From contig NZ_CP074372.1 in the NCBI RefSeq assembly GCF_018362995.1, positions 1,550,001 through 1,614,000 of the forward strand: a stretch of DNA of 64,000 nucleotides, written 5' to 3'. Numbering within the stretch: the first letter of the stretch is position 1; each line of letters begins with the position of its first letter. Position numbers and translations under genes: made by a program. Source of the DNA: Chryseobacterium indologenes (GTDB lineage: Bacteria; Bacteroidota; Bacteroidia; Flavobacteriales; Weeksellaceae). The notes beneath the pieces are model-generated. The model ran no database searches and was not told where the DNA came from. It was given only the letters and a program-made list of their open reading frames with translations. This document shows, piece by piece, positions 1-7,691 of this stretch.

Positions 1-232
1 ATTTTATACTGAGGGTTTTAATTCCATCAATTTTCATTCCGAAATGGAGTAAAAATATTTTAAATTTTGGCTAAATCCAAATGAATCTTATTGATAAAAA
101 GAGGTTCTCTAAAAGTCAAATTATCTGGCTTTTGCCGTTCTGACTGAGAAAGAATCTTATTGACGAAACTGTATGAGATTCTTCACTATATTTCATTTCA
201 TTCAGAATGATACACTCTTTAGAGATATGTTA

Positions 233-883
233 CTATTGATTGGTATTTCCAAGCATCGGAACAAATTTATACGCTCCGAATTCCTCTTTTTCAAATTCTG
301 TAGGACCTATTTTGGTAAATCTGAATAAAACCTGCTCATCAGTAGGTCCTAACGGAATCACCATAATTCCTCCGATGTTTAATTGTTTTAAAAGCTCTGT
401 TGGTAAAGTAGAAGCACCACAGGTTACTATAATTTTATCAAAAGGAGCAAAAGTAGGAAGCCCGGCAAAGCCATCTCCAAAGCTCTGAAATTTTGGAAAC
501 AGGTGAAGTTCTCTGAGTTTCTTTTTGGAAAAATCAAAAAGGTCTTTCTGTCTTTCAACCGTATATACATGAGCTTTCATTGCTATTAAGACAGCCGTCT
601 GATATCCGCATCCGGTACCAATTTCCAGGACTTTTTCACCTGGTTTTACCTGCAGCAGCTCAGACTGTTCTGCTACCGTTGAAGGATGGGAGATAGTCTG
701 ATGCGCTAAGATGGGGAATGCCCTGTCTTCATAGGCAAAATCTTCAAAAATACTTTCGATAAAAAGATGTCTTGGAACTTCACTCATTGCCGAAAGTACA
801 TTTTCGTCTGAAATTCCAATTCTGTGCCGAAGGTAATCTACTAAAATCTTTCTTTTTCCTTTATGTACAAACGAATCCTGCAT
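233..883 (-). CDS. pcm: protein-L-isoaspartate O-methyltransferase
   Basis: SAM-dependent methyltransferase that methylates isoaspartyl residues so that damaged proteins can be repaired in the cytoplasm. The 216-residue length is normal for the family. Residues 62-67 read QTISHP, the family's substrate-loop signature (usually QTISQP), and residues 85-95 (VLEIGTGCGYQ) are SAM-binding motif I. A second glycine-rich strand (GDGFAGLP) and IIVTCGA follow in the usual order. A good -7 element (CAAAAGTA on the plus strand, 888-895) sits only four bases before the ATG, so the mRNA may be leaderless. The gene is divergent from the oxidoreductase at 1000. Confident in family; the start is supported by the typical MQD N-terminus. 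Confidence 0.93.
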   Translation of the reverse strand: MQDSFVHKGKRKILVDYLRHRIGISDENVLSAMSEVPRHLFIESIFEDFAYEDRAFPILAHQTISHPSTVAEQSELLQVKPGEKVLEIGTGCGYQTAVLIAMKAHVYTVERQKDLFDFSKKKLRELHLFPKFQSFGDGFAGLPTFAPFDKIIVTCGASTLPTELLKQLNIGGIMVIPLGPTDEQVLFRFTKIGPTEFEKEEFGAYKFVPMLGNTNQ

Positions 884-887
884 TTGA

Positions 888-895
888 CAAAAGTA
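888..895 (-). promoter_or_regulatory. -7 promoter element for pcm
   Basis: Reads TACTTTTG on the minus strand, a full match to the Bacteroidota -7 consensus TAnnTTTG. It lies four bases upstream of the pcm ATG, which would put transcription start at or next to the start codon. No TTG was found at -33 spacing, so this is a partial promoter match. Confidence 0.4.
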
Positions 896-973
896 AGAAA
901 TTAGAAATTAGATTTCATAAATTGGAGGAAAGAATTATCCACAAAAACTGCTTCTACAATGTAACTTCTTTCT

Positions 974-981
974 TATCTTTA
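974..981 (+). promoter_or_regulatory. -7-like element upstream of the oxidoreductase
   Basis: TATCTTTA differs from TAnnTTTG only at the last base and ends 18 bases before the ATG at 1000. It supports that internal ATG as the true start. An in-frame upstream ATG at 772 lies inside pcm on the other strand and would precede this promoter. Confidence 0.4.
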
Positions 982-999
982 CAAAAATTTAATACAGCT

Positions 1000-1962
1000 A
1001 TGTTAAAAGCAGGTTTGGTAGGTGCCGGACACTTGGGGAAAATACATTTAAAACTTCTTAATCAATCAGATAGATATGAATTTGTAGGTTTCCATGATAA
1101 AGATGTTGAAAACGGAAAGAAATTAGAAGCCGAATTCGGATATAAATATTTTGAAAACTTTGATGAATTGCTTGAGCAGATTGACATGCTTGATATTGTT
1201 ACTCCTACAGTTTATCATTACGATTATGCTTTAAAAGCCATTGAAAAAGGCCTTCATTTCTTTATTGAAAAACCGGTAACCCAGACTCTTGAGCAGGCAG
1301 AAGAAATTTTACGTTTATGCCAGGAAAAAGGAATCAAAGCACAGGTAGGACACGTTGAGAGATATAATCCGGCTTTTATTGCCACTAAGGAATATATCAG
1401 CAATCCGATGTTCATTGAAATCCACAGGCTGGCAGAATTTAATCCCCGCGGGACAGATGTTTCTGTAGTATTGGACCTTATGATCCATGATTTGGATATA
1501 CTATTGAGTATGGCTAAATCTAAGGTTAAAAATATCCATGCAAGCGGTGTTTGTGTAGTAAGCAAAACTCCGGATATTGCCAATGCAAGAATAGAATTTG
1601 AAAACGGCTGTGTAGCTAACCTTACCACTTCCAGAATTTCTATGAAAGCCATGAGAAAAAGCAGATTCTTCCAGAAAGATGCTTATATTTCTGTAGACTT
1701 CCTTGAGAAAAAGGCTGAAGTGATCAGAATGAAAGATGCTCCTGAAAACCCTACTCCATTTGATATGATTATTGAAAATGCGGATGGGGAAAAGAATCAG
1801 ATCCTGTTTGAATACCCTAATATTCAGTCGAACAATGCTATTTTGGATGAGCTGAACTCTTTCGCAGATGCTATCACAGACGATAAAAATGTAGAGGTTT
1901 CTCTTGAAGACGGAACTGAAGCATTGAAAGTTGCTTTGGAAATCATGAGACTGATCAGCTAA
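1000..1962 (+). CDS. Gfo/Idh/MocA family NAD(P)-dependent oxidoreductase
   Basis: Cytoplasmic sugar-type or biliverdin-reductase-like dehydrogenase of 320 residues. The N-terminus MLKAGLVGAGHLGK carries the GxGxxG dinucleotide-binding turn (residues 8-13). Residues 90-92 are the family EKP motif, and HVERYNP begins at residue 118. The C-terminal half fits the GFO_IDH_MocA_C sheet domain. The frame is open from 772, but the first 76 codons overlap pcm and are unlike the family, so the ATG at 1000 directly before the Rossmann strand is chosen. Gene stands alone, followed by a hairpin terminator. The substrate cannot be read from sequence. Confidence 0.88.
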   Translation: MLKAGLVGAGHLGKIHLKLLNQSDRYEFVGFHDKDVENGKKLEAEFGYKYFENFDELLEQIDMLDIVTPTVYHYDYALKAIEKGLHFFIEKPVTQTLEQAEEILRLCQEKGIKAQVGHVERYNPAFIATKEYISNPMFIEIHRLAEFNPRGTDVSVVLDLMIHDLDILLSMAKSKVKNIHASGVCVVSKTPDIANARIEFENGCVANLTTSRISMKAMRKSRFFQKDAYISVDFLEKKAEVIRMKDAPENPTPFDMIIENADGEKNQILFEYPNIQSNNAILDELNSFADAITDDKNVEVSLEDGTEALKVALEIMRLIS

Positions 1963-2001
1963 AAATAAAAATATGCTGTTTTTATGACAGTACTACAAAA
2001 G

Positions 2002-2045
2002 TGCTACCTTACAATCAAAAGAATGATTATGAGGTAGCATTTTTA
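2002..2045 (+). terminator. rho-independent terminator after the oxidoreductase
   Basis: TGCTACCT (2002-2009) pairs with AGGTAGCA (2032-2039) and is followed by a T run. The loop is long (22 bases), but the position just after the stop codon fits. Confidence 0.65.
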
Positions 2046-2259
2046 ATTTCTAAGGTTATTCTTAATTTTAAATGCAAAAGTTTCATTTTTAGTTATGTAT
2101 TATTTTAAGTAAGCAAAGGTTAAATCGATCTTTCATCGATTTGATGAAGCTGTAGACTTATTTAGCTAATTCCGGCTTTACTTATTTAATGAAATAAAAA
2201 ATTTTCGTTAAAAATTACTGATTTGTCAATTAAAAATCCTTTTCAAAACAAAAAAACAA

Positions 2260-2267
2260 TATATTTG
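2260..2267 (+). promoter_or_regulatory. candidate -7 element for the GH5 gene
   Basis: TATATTTG matches TAnnTTTG exactly. No correctly spaced TTG was found upstream. It would give a leader of about 140 bases before the ATG at 2416. Confidence 0.35.
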
Positions 2268-2415
2268 GAGAACAATTCAATAAAGTATTGAAAGATTTTG
2301 TTTTACATATATGGATATCTGACGCAATAAATGATGTGAATAGAGCATCATCTTACCCTGTCATCATTCATTATAATCTTTAATTTCCCTACTATTTTAA
2401 ACCATTGAAACTACT

Positions 2416-4146
2416 ATGAAAAGAGCTATTCTATTATCCGCACTTTTATTGTCTCAATTTGGGACATCACAATTATTGAAGACTTCGGGACAGAAAATCG
2501 TTAATGATAAAGGAGAAAATATTCAACTGAGAGGGCTTGGCCTTGGCGGCTGGATGCTTCAGGAAGGTTATATGCTGAAAACTGCTGATTTTGCAGGACC
2601 TCAGTATAAGATTAAGGAGAAAATTGCTGAGTTAATTGGTGAAGATGGCATGAATGAGTTTTACAAAGCTTATCTGAAAAACGGAATCACCAAACAGGAT
2701 ATTGATTTTCTTGCGAAATCAAGATTCAACTCGATACGGCTTCCCATGCATTACAATCTTTACACACTTCCTATTGAAAAAGAACCTGTAAAAGGAAAAG
2801 ATACATGGCTGGAAGAAGGTTTTAAAATGACCGATGACCTGCTTCAATGGTGTGCCGATAATAAAATTTATCTCATCCTTGACCTTCACGCTGCACCGGG
2901 CGGGCAGGGAAATGATATCAATATTTCTGATAATGACAAGTCAAAACCGTCGCTTTGGACCAATGAAGAGAATCAGAGAAAAACTATAGCATTCTGGAAA
3001 AAACTGGCCGAACGATATAAAGACAGTCCATGGATTGGCGGCTACGACCTGATCAATGAGCCTAATATCAATTTCACAGGCAAAAACCCAAATGGTACCG
3101 ATGAAATGTCTAATGCTCCGCTTTGGAAACTTCAGAAGGATATCACTGCTGCTATCAGAGAGGTTGATAAGAAGCATATTATTTTCATTGAAGGAAACGG
3201 CTGGGGAAATAATTATAACGGACTGCCGGCTATCTGGGACAACAATATGGCTTTCAGCTTTCATAAATACTGGAATTACAATGATGACCAAACCCTTCAG
3301 TTTGCACTGGATCTGAGAAAAAAAAATAATATGCCGATCTGGCTTGGTGAGACAGGAGAAAATTCCAATGTCTGGTTTACTGAGCTTATTCAGCTTTTGG
3401 ATCAACATAATATCGGGTATGCATTCTGGCCGATGAAAAAGATTGATAATATTGCAGGAATCACCAATGTCAAGATCACGCCTGAATATGAAAAGTTATT
3501 GGATTACTGGAAAAACGGAGGTGAAAAACCTTCAAAAGAGTATGCAAAAAAAGCTTTGATGCAGATTGCTGATAACTATAAACTGAGCAATACGGAAATC
3601 AAAAAAGATGTTATTGATGCAATGTTCAGACAGACAACGGATGCTTCAACAAAGCCATTTAAAAATCATCAGGTTCCGGGAAGGATATTTGCTTCGGAAT
3701 ATGATCTGGGAAGAATGGGTTCTGCATATCTGGATAAAGATTTCATCAATCTATGGGTAAGTGATCCTGCAAAAAGATCAGAATGGAACTCAGGACAGCA
3801 GATGAGAAATGATGGTGTAGATATTTATAAGTGCAATGATAAGATTACCAATCAGTATTATGTAGGAAAAACAGAATCCGGGGAATGGCTCCAGTATACT
3901 GTTCAGTCAAAAGGAGACAAAAATTATACGTTTGACATCCGGTATGCATCAGCCACTGATTCAAAAATAAGGATTGAAACAGCTTCCGGAAAAGTGTTGG
4001 CGACGGTATCATTAGCTTCCAGTGGAGGAAATGAGAACTGGAAAACAGTTTCAGTCAAAAATATAAGCCTTCAGAAAGGAGAAAACAGCATCAGAATATT
4101 CTTTGAAAATGATGATGTCAATCTGAATTATTTTGAAGTAAAATAG
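2416..4146 (+). CDS. secreted GH5 family glycoside hydrolase with C-terminal carbohydrate-binding domain
   Basis: 576 residues beginning with a signal peptide (MKRAILLSALLLSQFGTSQ). Residues about 20-385 form a GH5 barrel of the exo-glucanase/cellulase type. NIQLRGLGLGGWM opens the fold, E215 in INEPN is the likely acid/base, and E312 in GETGEN the likely nucleophile. Residues about 415-576 resemble a CBM6-type beta-sandwich (IFASEYDLGRMGSAY, GEWLQYTV, near-terminal FENDDVNLNYFEVK). No T9SS sorting tail is visible, so it may be periplasmic or secreted by another route. GH5 activity on beta-glucan or mannan is family knowledge; the exact substrate is not readable. A terminator and a beta-lactamase gene follow closely. 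Confidence 0.88.
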   Translation: MKRAILLSALLLSQFGTSQLLKTSGQKIVNDKGENIQLRGLGLGGWMLQEGYMLKTADFAGPQYKIKEKIAELIGEDGMNEFYKAYLKNGITKQDIDFLAKSRFNSIRLPMHYNLYTLPIEKEPVKGKDTWLEEGFKMTDDLLQWCADNKIYLILDLHAAPGGQGNDINISDNDKSKPSLWTNEENQRKTIAFWKKLAERYKDSPWIGGYDLINEPNINFTGKNPNGTDEMSNAPLWKLQKDITAAIREVDKKHIIFIEGNGWGNNYNGLPAIWDNNMAFSFHKYWNYNDDQTLQFALDLRKKNNMPIWLGETGENSNVWFTELIQLLDQHNIGYAFWPMKKIDNIAGITNVKITPEYEKLLDYWKNGGEKPSKEYAKKALMQIADNYKLSNTEIKKDVIDAMFRQTTDASTKPFKNHQVPGRIFASEYDLGRMGSAYLDKDFINLWVSDPAKRSEWNSGQQMRNDGVDIYKCNDKITNQYYVGKTESGEWLQYTVQSKGDKNYTFDIRYASATDSKIRIETASGKVLATVSLASSGGNENWKTVSVKNISLQKGENSIRIFFENDDVNLNYFEVK

Positions 4147-4166
4147 TAATAATTATCTTAAATTGC

Positions 4167-4199
4167 AGCTCTCTTTTGGTCTTCAAAGGAGAGCTTTTT
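4167..4199 (+). terminator. hairpin between GH5 and beta-lactamase genes
   Basis: An 11-bp stem with one mismatch (4167-4177 with 4185-4195, 7-base loop) is followed by five T residues. It has the form of a terminator, yet it ends 12 bases before the beta-lactamase ATG, leaving no room for a separate promoter in between. Confidence 0.7.
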
Positions 4200-4211
4200 A
4201 ATTTCGGTATT

Positions 4212-5090
4212 ATGAAAAAAACAGCATTCTTTTTTCTTCTGATTTCGGCATTTACTTTTGCCCAGACTTCTTTATTGGAACAAAAAATAAACTCAATTCT
4301 TAAAAACAAAAAAGCAACTGTTGGTGTTTCTGTCCTAGGGTTTGAGAACAGTTTTAAATATGATAAAAACGCAGATAAAAAGCTTCCGATGCAAAGTGTC
4401 TTCAAATTTCATATTGCCGCTGCAATTCTGAATGCTGTAGATCAGGGAAAGCTTTCATTGGATCAGAAAGTTGCACTCAACAAATCAAATTTACTTGAAA
4501 ATACATGGTCCCCGCTACGCGATCAATATCCGGCAGGGAACGTTGAAGTTCCGTTAAGTGAAGTTATTGAATATACGGTCGCTAAAAGTGATAATAATGG
4601 CTGCGATATTCTTCTCAGCCTATTGGGAGGAACTCAGCCTGTTCAGAAATTCATGGATTCCAAAGGAGTAAAGGGTTTTCAGATCAAATATAATGAAGAG
4701 GCAATGCATAAAGACTGGAAAGTTCAGTATGAAAATTACAGTACTACCCAATCTGCAGTTGACGTCCTTAAAAAGTTTTATGACGGAAAATTATTATCCA
4801 AAAAGTCAACAGATTATCTGATGCAGGTCATGTTATCTACTTCAACAGGATTAAACAAAATGGTAGAGCAGCTTCCAAAAAACACTCCTGTGGCCAGAAA
4901 AACGGGAGCATCAGGAAAAAATAAGGCAGGTTTAACAGGGGCAGAAAATGAAATCGGCATCGTTACTTTACCCAATGGAAAACATTATGCATTAGCTGTA
5001 TTTGTCAGTAATTCAATGGAAACAGATGCGGTAAACTGCAGGATGATTTCTGATATTTCCAAGGAGGTTTGGGAATATTTTAATAAATAA
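4212..5090 (+). CDS. class A beta-lactamase, CGA/CIA/CME-like
   Basis: Periplasmic serine beta-lactamase, 292 residues. A signal peptide (ending FTFAQ) is followed by the catalytic SVFK motif (S62, K65), the SDN loop (S126-D127-N128) and K230-T231-G232 in RKTGASG. The omega-loop region carries NEEAMHKDW, supplying the general-base glutamate (E162 or E163). Spacing and the NEEAMH loop fit the chromosomal extended-spectrum class A enzymes known from Chryseobacterium and Elizabethkingia. The frame is open 12 codons further upstream (4176), but those codons run through the hairpin; the ATG at 4212 begins a normal signal peptide. Expression may depend on readthrough from the GH5 gene. Confidence 0.93.
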   Translation: MKKTAFFFLLISAFTFAQTSLLEQKINSILKNKKATVGVSVLGFENSFKYDKNADKKLPMQSVFKFHIAAAILNAVDQGKLSLDQKVALNKSNLLENTWSPLRDQYPAGNVEVPLSEVIEYTVAKSDNNGCDILLSLLGGTQPVQKFMDSKGVKGFQIKYNEEAMHKDWKVQYENYSTTQSAVDVLKKFYDGKLLSKKSTDYLMQVMLSTSTGLNKMVEQLPKNTPVARKTGASGKNKAGLTGAENEIGIVTLPNGKHYALAVFVSNSMETDAVNCRMISDISKEVWEYFNK

Positions 5091-5122
5091 AATTTTAAGC
5101 TTATTTTTAAGCGATTTTTAAC

Positions 5123-5533
5123 ATGAAAAAAATAATAGTAACAACGGCTCTGCTGGCTTTCACATTCTTTTACTCACAAAAGAATCAGAATTATCTGGAG
5201 ATCAGCTATGGAAGTGTATGCTGCGGCCCGCCTTCAGACAAACCCGTTATCAGCTTTCTGAAGGAATTCAAGAATAAAAGCAGGGTAAGAAGCCTGGAAA
5301 TTCTGCAACAAAAAGGAAGAGGCAGAGAAGGTGAATTCACATTATATGTTGGTACTGACTATCTTACAAAAAATCAGAAAAGCCGTCTTATAAGGGGATT
5401 AACGGCTACCGTTTCTAATCAGAACAACAGCAAGAAAAACCAAAGTACAGGAACCGTTTTCTTTGACTCGGCAACGGTTGTTTCTCAATCGGATCTTAGT
5501 GACGTAAAAAATTTAACTATCTATAAAAAATAA
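5123..5533 (+). CDS. small secreted protein of unknown function
   Basis: 136 residues with a signal peptide (MKKIIVTTALLAFTFFYSQ). The mature part is basic and begins with NYLEISYGSVCCGPPS, where a CC pair might bind metal or form a disulfide. No family is recognised. It lies 32 bases after the beta-lactamase and 6 bases before the hydroxyacyl-CoA dehydrogenase in the same direction, so co-transcription is likely. No catalytic motif or repeat is visible. Confidence 0.75.
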   Translation: MKKIIVTTALLAFTFFYSQKNQNYLEISYGSVCCGPPSDKPVISFLKEFKNKSRVRSLEILQQKGRGREGEFTLYVGTDYLTKNQKSRLIRGLTATVSNQNNSKKNQSTGTVFFDSATVVSQSDLSDVKNLTIYKK

Positions 5534-5539
5534 AGGAAA

Positions 5540-6433
5540 ATGATCAAAAACATTGTCGTTATCGGAGCGGGAACCATGGGAAATGGTATTGCACATACTT
5601 TCGCACAAAGCGGTTTTAAAGTAAATCTTGTAGATGTATCTCAGGAAGCTCTGGACAGAGGTTTGAAAACCATTACTACCAATCTTGACAGAATCATTGC
5701 AAAAGGAAATCTTACAGAGGAACAAAAAGCTGAAACGCTTGGCAATATCACTACTTTCACAGCACTGAATGATGCAGCAGGTGCTGCAGACCTTATTGTA
5801 GAGGCTGCTACAGAAAATATGGATCTTAAACTGAAGATCTTTGGACAAATGGATGAACTGGCTCCTGAAGGCTGTATCCTTGCCACCAATACCTCATCTA
5901 TATCTATTACAAAAATTGCTGCAGCTACAAAAAGAGCTGATAAAGTGATCGGAATGCACTTCATGAATCCGGTTCCAATCATGAAACTTGTAGAAATCAT
6001 CAAAGGATATTCTACTTCTAAAGAGACTTTTGATGCAATTTACGAAATGAGCAAAACGTTAGGTAAAGTTCCTGTAGAAGTGAATGATTATCCAGGTTTT
6101 GTGGCTAACAGAATTTTGATGCCGATGATCAATGAGTCTATCGAAACGCTTTATAACGGAGTGGCTGGTGTAGAGGAAATTGATACGGTAATGAAATTGG
6201 GAATGGCACATCCGATGGGCCCGCTTCAGCTGGCAGACTTTATTGGTCTTGATGTATGTCTTGCCATTCTGAATGTAATGTTTGACGGTTTCAAAAATCC
6301 AAAGTATGCGCCTAACCCATTGCTTGTAAATATGGTAACAGCAGGGAAACTTGGTGTAAAATCAGGGGAAGGATTCTATGATTATTCTGAAAGCAAAAAA
6401 GCTGAAAAAGTTTCAAAAATGTTTTTGAAGTAA
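5540..6433 (+). CDS. 3-hydroxybutyryl-CoA / 3-hydroxyacyl-CoA dehydrogenase
   Basis: 297 residues, the typical length of the short monofunctional enzyme that reversibly oxidises (S)-3-hydroxyacyl-CoA with NAD. VVIGAGTMGNGIAH near the N-terminus is the dinucleotide-binding motif. The HFMNPVP segment and NDYPGFVANRIL at the domain junction are family signatures, and the C-terminal helical domain ends with GVKSGEGFYDY. It probably serves fatty-acid or phenylacetate-type degradation or butanoate metabolism; no other pathway gene is adjacent, so a specific symbol is not assigned. Confidence 0.92.
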   Translation: MIKNIVVIGAGTMGNGIAHTFAQSGFKVNLVDVSQEALDRGLKTITTNLDRIIAKGNLTEEQKAETLGNITTFTALNDAAGAADLIVEAATENMDLKLKIFGQMDELAPEGCILATNTSSISITKIAAATKRADKVIGMHFMNPVPIMKLVEIIKGYSTSKETFDAIYEMSKTLGKVPVEVNDYPGFVANRILMPMINESIETLYNGVAGVEEIDTVMKLGMAHPMGPLQLADFIGLDVCLAILNVMFDGFKNPKYAPNPLLVNMVTAGKLGVKSGEGFYDYSESKKAEKVSKMFLK

Positions 6434-6455
6434 TTTTAAAGTCAATAATTTTATT

Positions 6456-6463
6456 TATCTTTG
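6456..6463 (+). promoter_or_regulatory. -7 promoter element for the 79-residue acidic protein
   Basis: TATCTTTG matches TAnnTTTG exactly and lies 22 bases before the ATG at 6486. It suggests this small gene has its own promoter rather than depending on the upstream dehydrogenase gene. Confidence 0.5.
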
Positions 6464-6485
6464 AGAAAGTTAAAACATTAAAAAA

Positions 6486-6725
6486 ATGAAATTACCAAAG
6501 TTTTTATTAGCAGATAATTCGGAGTTTCCAGAGGATCTATTTGTAGTTCATACAGAATACCCAAGATTTATCTTAAACGTTGAGGAAGAAGAAGTTGAGT
6601 GGTTAGATGATCTTGAAGGTGATGATGAAGAAACTATGGCAGACGAAGCTACTAAAGTAGTAGAAGCAGCATTTAAATGGTGCGACGAAGAGTTGGCTAA
6701 GTACGACGAAGAAGAGGAAGATTAA
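6486..6725 (+). CDS. small acidic conserved flavobacterial protein
   Basis: 79 residues, strongly acidic toward the C-terminus (many E and D, ending KYDEEEED), with no signal peptide or membrane segment. The N-terminal half (FPEDLFVVHTEYPRFILNV) looks folded. Similar small acidic proteins are, to my knowledge, conserved without known function in Flavobacteriia. It has its own promoter box and a strong bidirectional terminator, which supports expression. I do not recognise a function. Confidence 0.75.
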   Translation: MKLPKFLLADNSEFPEDLFVVHTEYPRFILNVEEEEVEWLDDLEGDDEETMADEATKVVEAAFKWCDEELAKYDEEEED

Positions 6726-6743
6726 TAACACTCTAAAACATAA

Positions 6744-6769
6744 AAAAGGAACTCAATTGAGTTCCTTTT
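6744..6769. terminator. bidirectional terminator between convergent genes
   Basis: A perfect 26-base palindrome centred on AACTCAATTGAGTT with A-rich and T-rich flanks. It can terminate both the acidic-protein gene (plus) and the META-domain gene (minus). Confidence 0.85.
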
Positions 6770-6776
6770 GTTTTTT

Positions 6777-7187
6777 TTATTCAGATTTAGTGAATTTCAA
6801 TAATAAAAGATTGTCTTTATACAATTCTAAAGTATTTCCGGAAATCACATATTTATTTGCTTTTCCCATCATATCCATAAAGTTCTGCTCTACTCCGATG
6901 TTGTTACACATCATTTTTGTAGATCCCATTTGTCCTGCTGTAAATCCTCCTGTAGACGGATCTATGCTAGCCGTTCCGAAATAGTTATTACATCCGGCAT
7001 TTCCTGTGATTTTCTCTCCTTCAATATTCAATGTCGGAACTTTTCCTTTTACCGTTTCAGCCAGTGTCCATTTTGTGTTGGCAAGAGCAGGCTGAGCTTT
7101 TCCTACTTTAGAAGCAGACGGGCTTGTCATAGATCCACATGAAGCCAATACTGCAGCTGTACATATGCTTAAAAAAAGATTTTTCAT
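6777..7187 (-). CDS. META domain-containing lipoprotein
   Basis: 136 residues. The N-terminus MKNLFLSICTAAVLASCGS has a lipobox (LASC), so it is probably an outer-membrane or periplasmic lipoprotein. The rest is a META/HslJ-like domain: NTKWTLAETVKG, GNAGCNNYFGTASID and GQMGSTKMMCN are the familiar motifs. Family members are linked to heat shock and novobiocin resistance in E. coli (HslJ) but have no defined biochemistry. A -7 box (TAAATTTG, 7209-7216) lies 22 bases upstream. It converges on the acidic-protein gene across a shared terminator. Confidence 0.88.
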   Translation of the reverse strand: MKNLFLSICTAAVLASCGSMTSPSASKVGKAQPALANTKWTLAETVKGKVPTLNIEGEKITGNAGCNNYFGTASIDPSTGGFTAGQMGSTKMMCNNIGVEQNFMDMMGKANKYVISGNTLELYKDNLLLLKFTKSE

Positions 7188-7208
7188 TTTTTTCTTTTTG
7201 AATTAATC

Positions 7209-7216
7209 CAAATTTA
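7209..7216 (-). promoter_or_regulatory. -7 promoter element for the META-domain lipoprotein
   Basis: The minus strand reads TAAATTTG, an exact TAnnTTTG match 21 bases before the start codon. No clear -33 TTG was found. Confidence 0.4.
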
Positions 7217-7401
7217 CGGAAATTATATTATTTAAACGGGCTGCGGTGAATTTTATTATTCTTTAACATCTTGTATTTTGAATAATTTTAGGCTTATTTT
7301 TAATGATGAAGAGTTGGAAATCGCAAAGACGCAAATGCTTTACAAGGTGCAGTTTTAGGGCACAAAGAGTTTATCTACGATGAAATAATTGATACTTCTG
7401 T

Positions 7402-7474
7402 CTTTGTCATTCCGAAGGAATCTCTATTACAATTAGCTTATAAAGAGTTCTGAGACTCCTACGGAGTGACAAAG
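7402..7474. repeat. MITE-like inverted-repeat element, copy A
   Basis: The left arm begins CTTTGTCATTCCGAAGG and the right arm ends CCTACGGAGTGACAAAG; the arms are near-complementary over about 22 bases around a 26-base centre. Related arms occur at 15533-15612, and half copies at 63262-63284 and 63607-63627. No target-site duplication is evident. Confidence 0.65.
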
Positions 7475-7510
7475 ATTGTGGATAAACTGAAGCAGGAAAA
7501 ACATCACTGA

Positions 7511-7612
7511 ATAAAATTCAATAGAACGGATGTAATCCTGAGCTTAGTCGAAGGGAGCCCGTTTACTTAAAAATCAATATCCAGATGGCTTTAGCCGAAA
7601 CCTATTAATACA
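7511..7612 (+). repeat. dispersed intergenic repeat, copy A
   Basis: Shares long blocks with 63331-63433, including TCCTGAGCTTAGTCGAAGG, AGCCCGTTT and GGCTTTAGCC, in the same order. A shorter inverted copy lies at 15425-15490. It directly follows the inverted-repeat element, as it also does at the right end of the window. Confidence 0.65.
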
Positions 7613-7639
7613 GATATATTTTTAAGATTAAAAACAAAA

Positions 7640-7663
7640 AAACGGACTTTAAAAAGTCCGTTT
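7640..7663 (-). terminator. terminator of pheT
   Basis: An 11-bp perfect stem (AAACGGACTTT with AAAGTCCGTTT, two-base loop) lies 28 bases after the pheT stop. A T-rich run follows on the minus strand. Confidence 0.85.
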
Positions 7664-7691
7664 CTGTTATATTGAAATATATTTTCAAGTA

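Larger units (their letters stand above)
1963..2415. other. 453-base gap before the GH5 gene
   Basis: Holds the terminator of the oxidoreductase (2002-2045), a perfect 8-bp inverted repeat AAATCGAT/ATCGATTT with a 5-base loop (2122-2142), and a full -7 match TATATTTG at 2260-2267. If that box is used, the GH5 mRNA has a leader of about 140 bases. No small ORF with convincing coding character was seen. Confidence 0.5.
7188..7691. other. 504-base gap carrying two repeat elements
   Basis: Contains the META-gene -7 box, an imperfect inverted-repeat element (7402-7474), a second dispersed repeat (7511-7612) and the pheT terminator (7640-7663). About 7310-7370 is also repeat-like (GCAAAGACGCAAATGC). 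No coding region was seen. Confidence 0.6.

Noticed and set aside
151..182. AGAATCT/AGATTCT inverted repeat downstream of pcm
   Set aside because: Only 7 bp with an 18-base loop and no T run on the minus strand; too weak to call a terminator.
772..999. Upstream in-frame extension of the oxidoreductase
   Set aside because: Overlaps pcm on the other strand, precedes the promoter-like box at 974-981, and the added residues are not family-like.
1254..1652. 132-codon ORF on the minus strand
   Set aside because: Lies wholly inside the Gfo/Idh/MocA gene on the opposite strand and has no recognisable domain; a shadow frame.
2941..3408. 155-codon ORF antisense to the GH5 gene
   Set aside because: Fully inside a clear GH5 coding sequence, no signal or domain; shadow frame.
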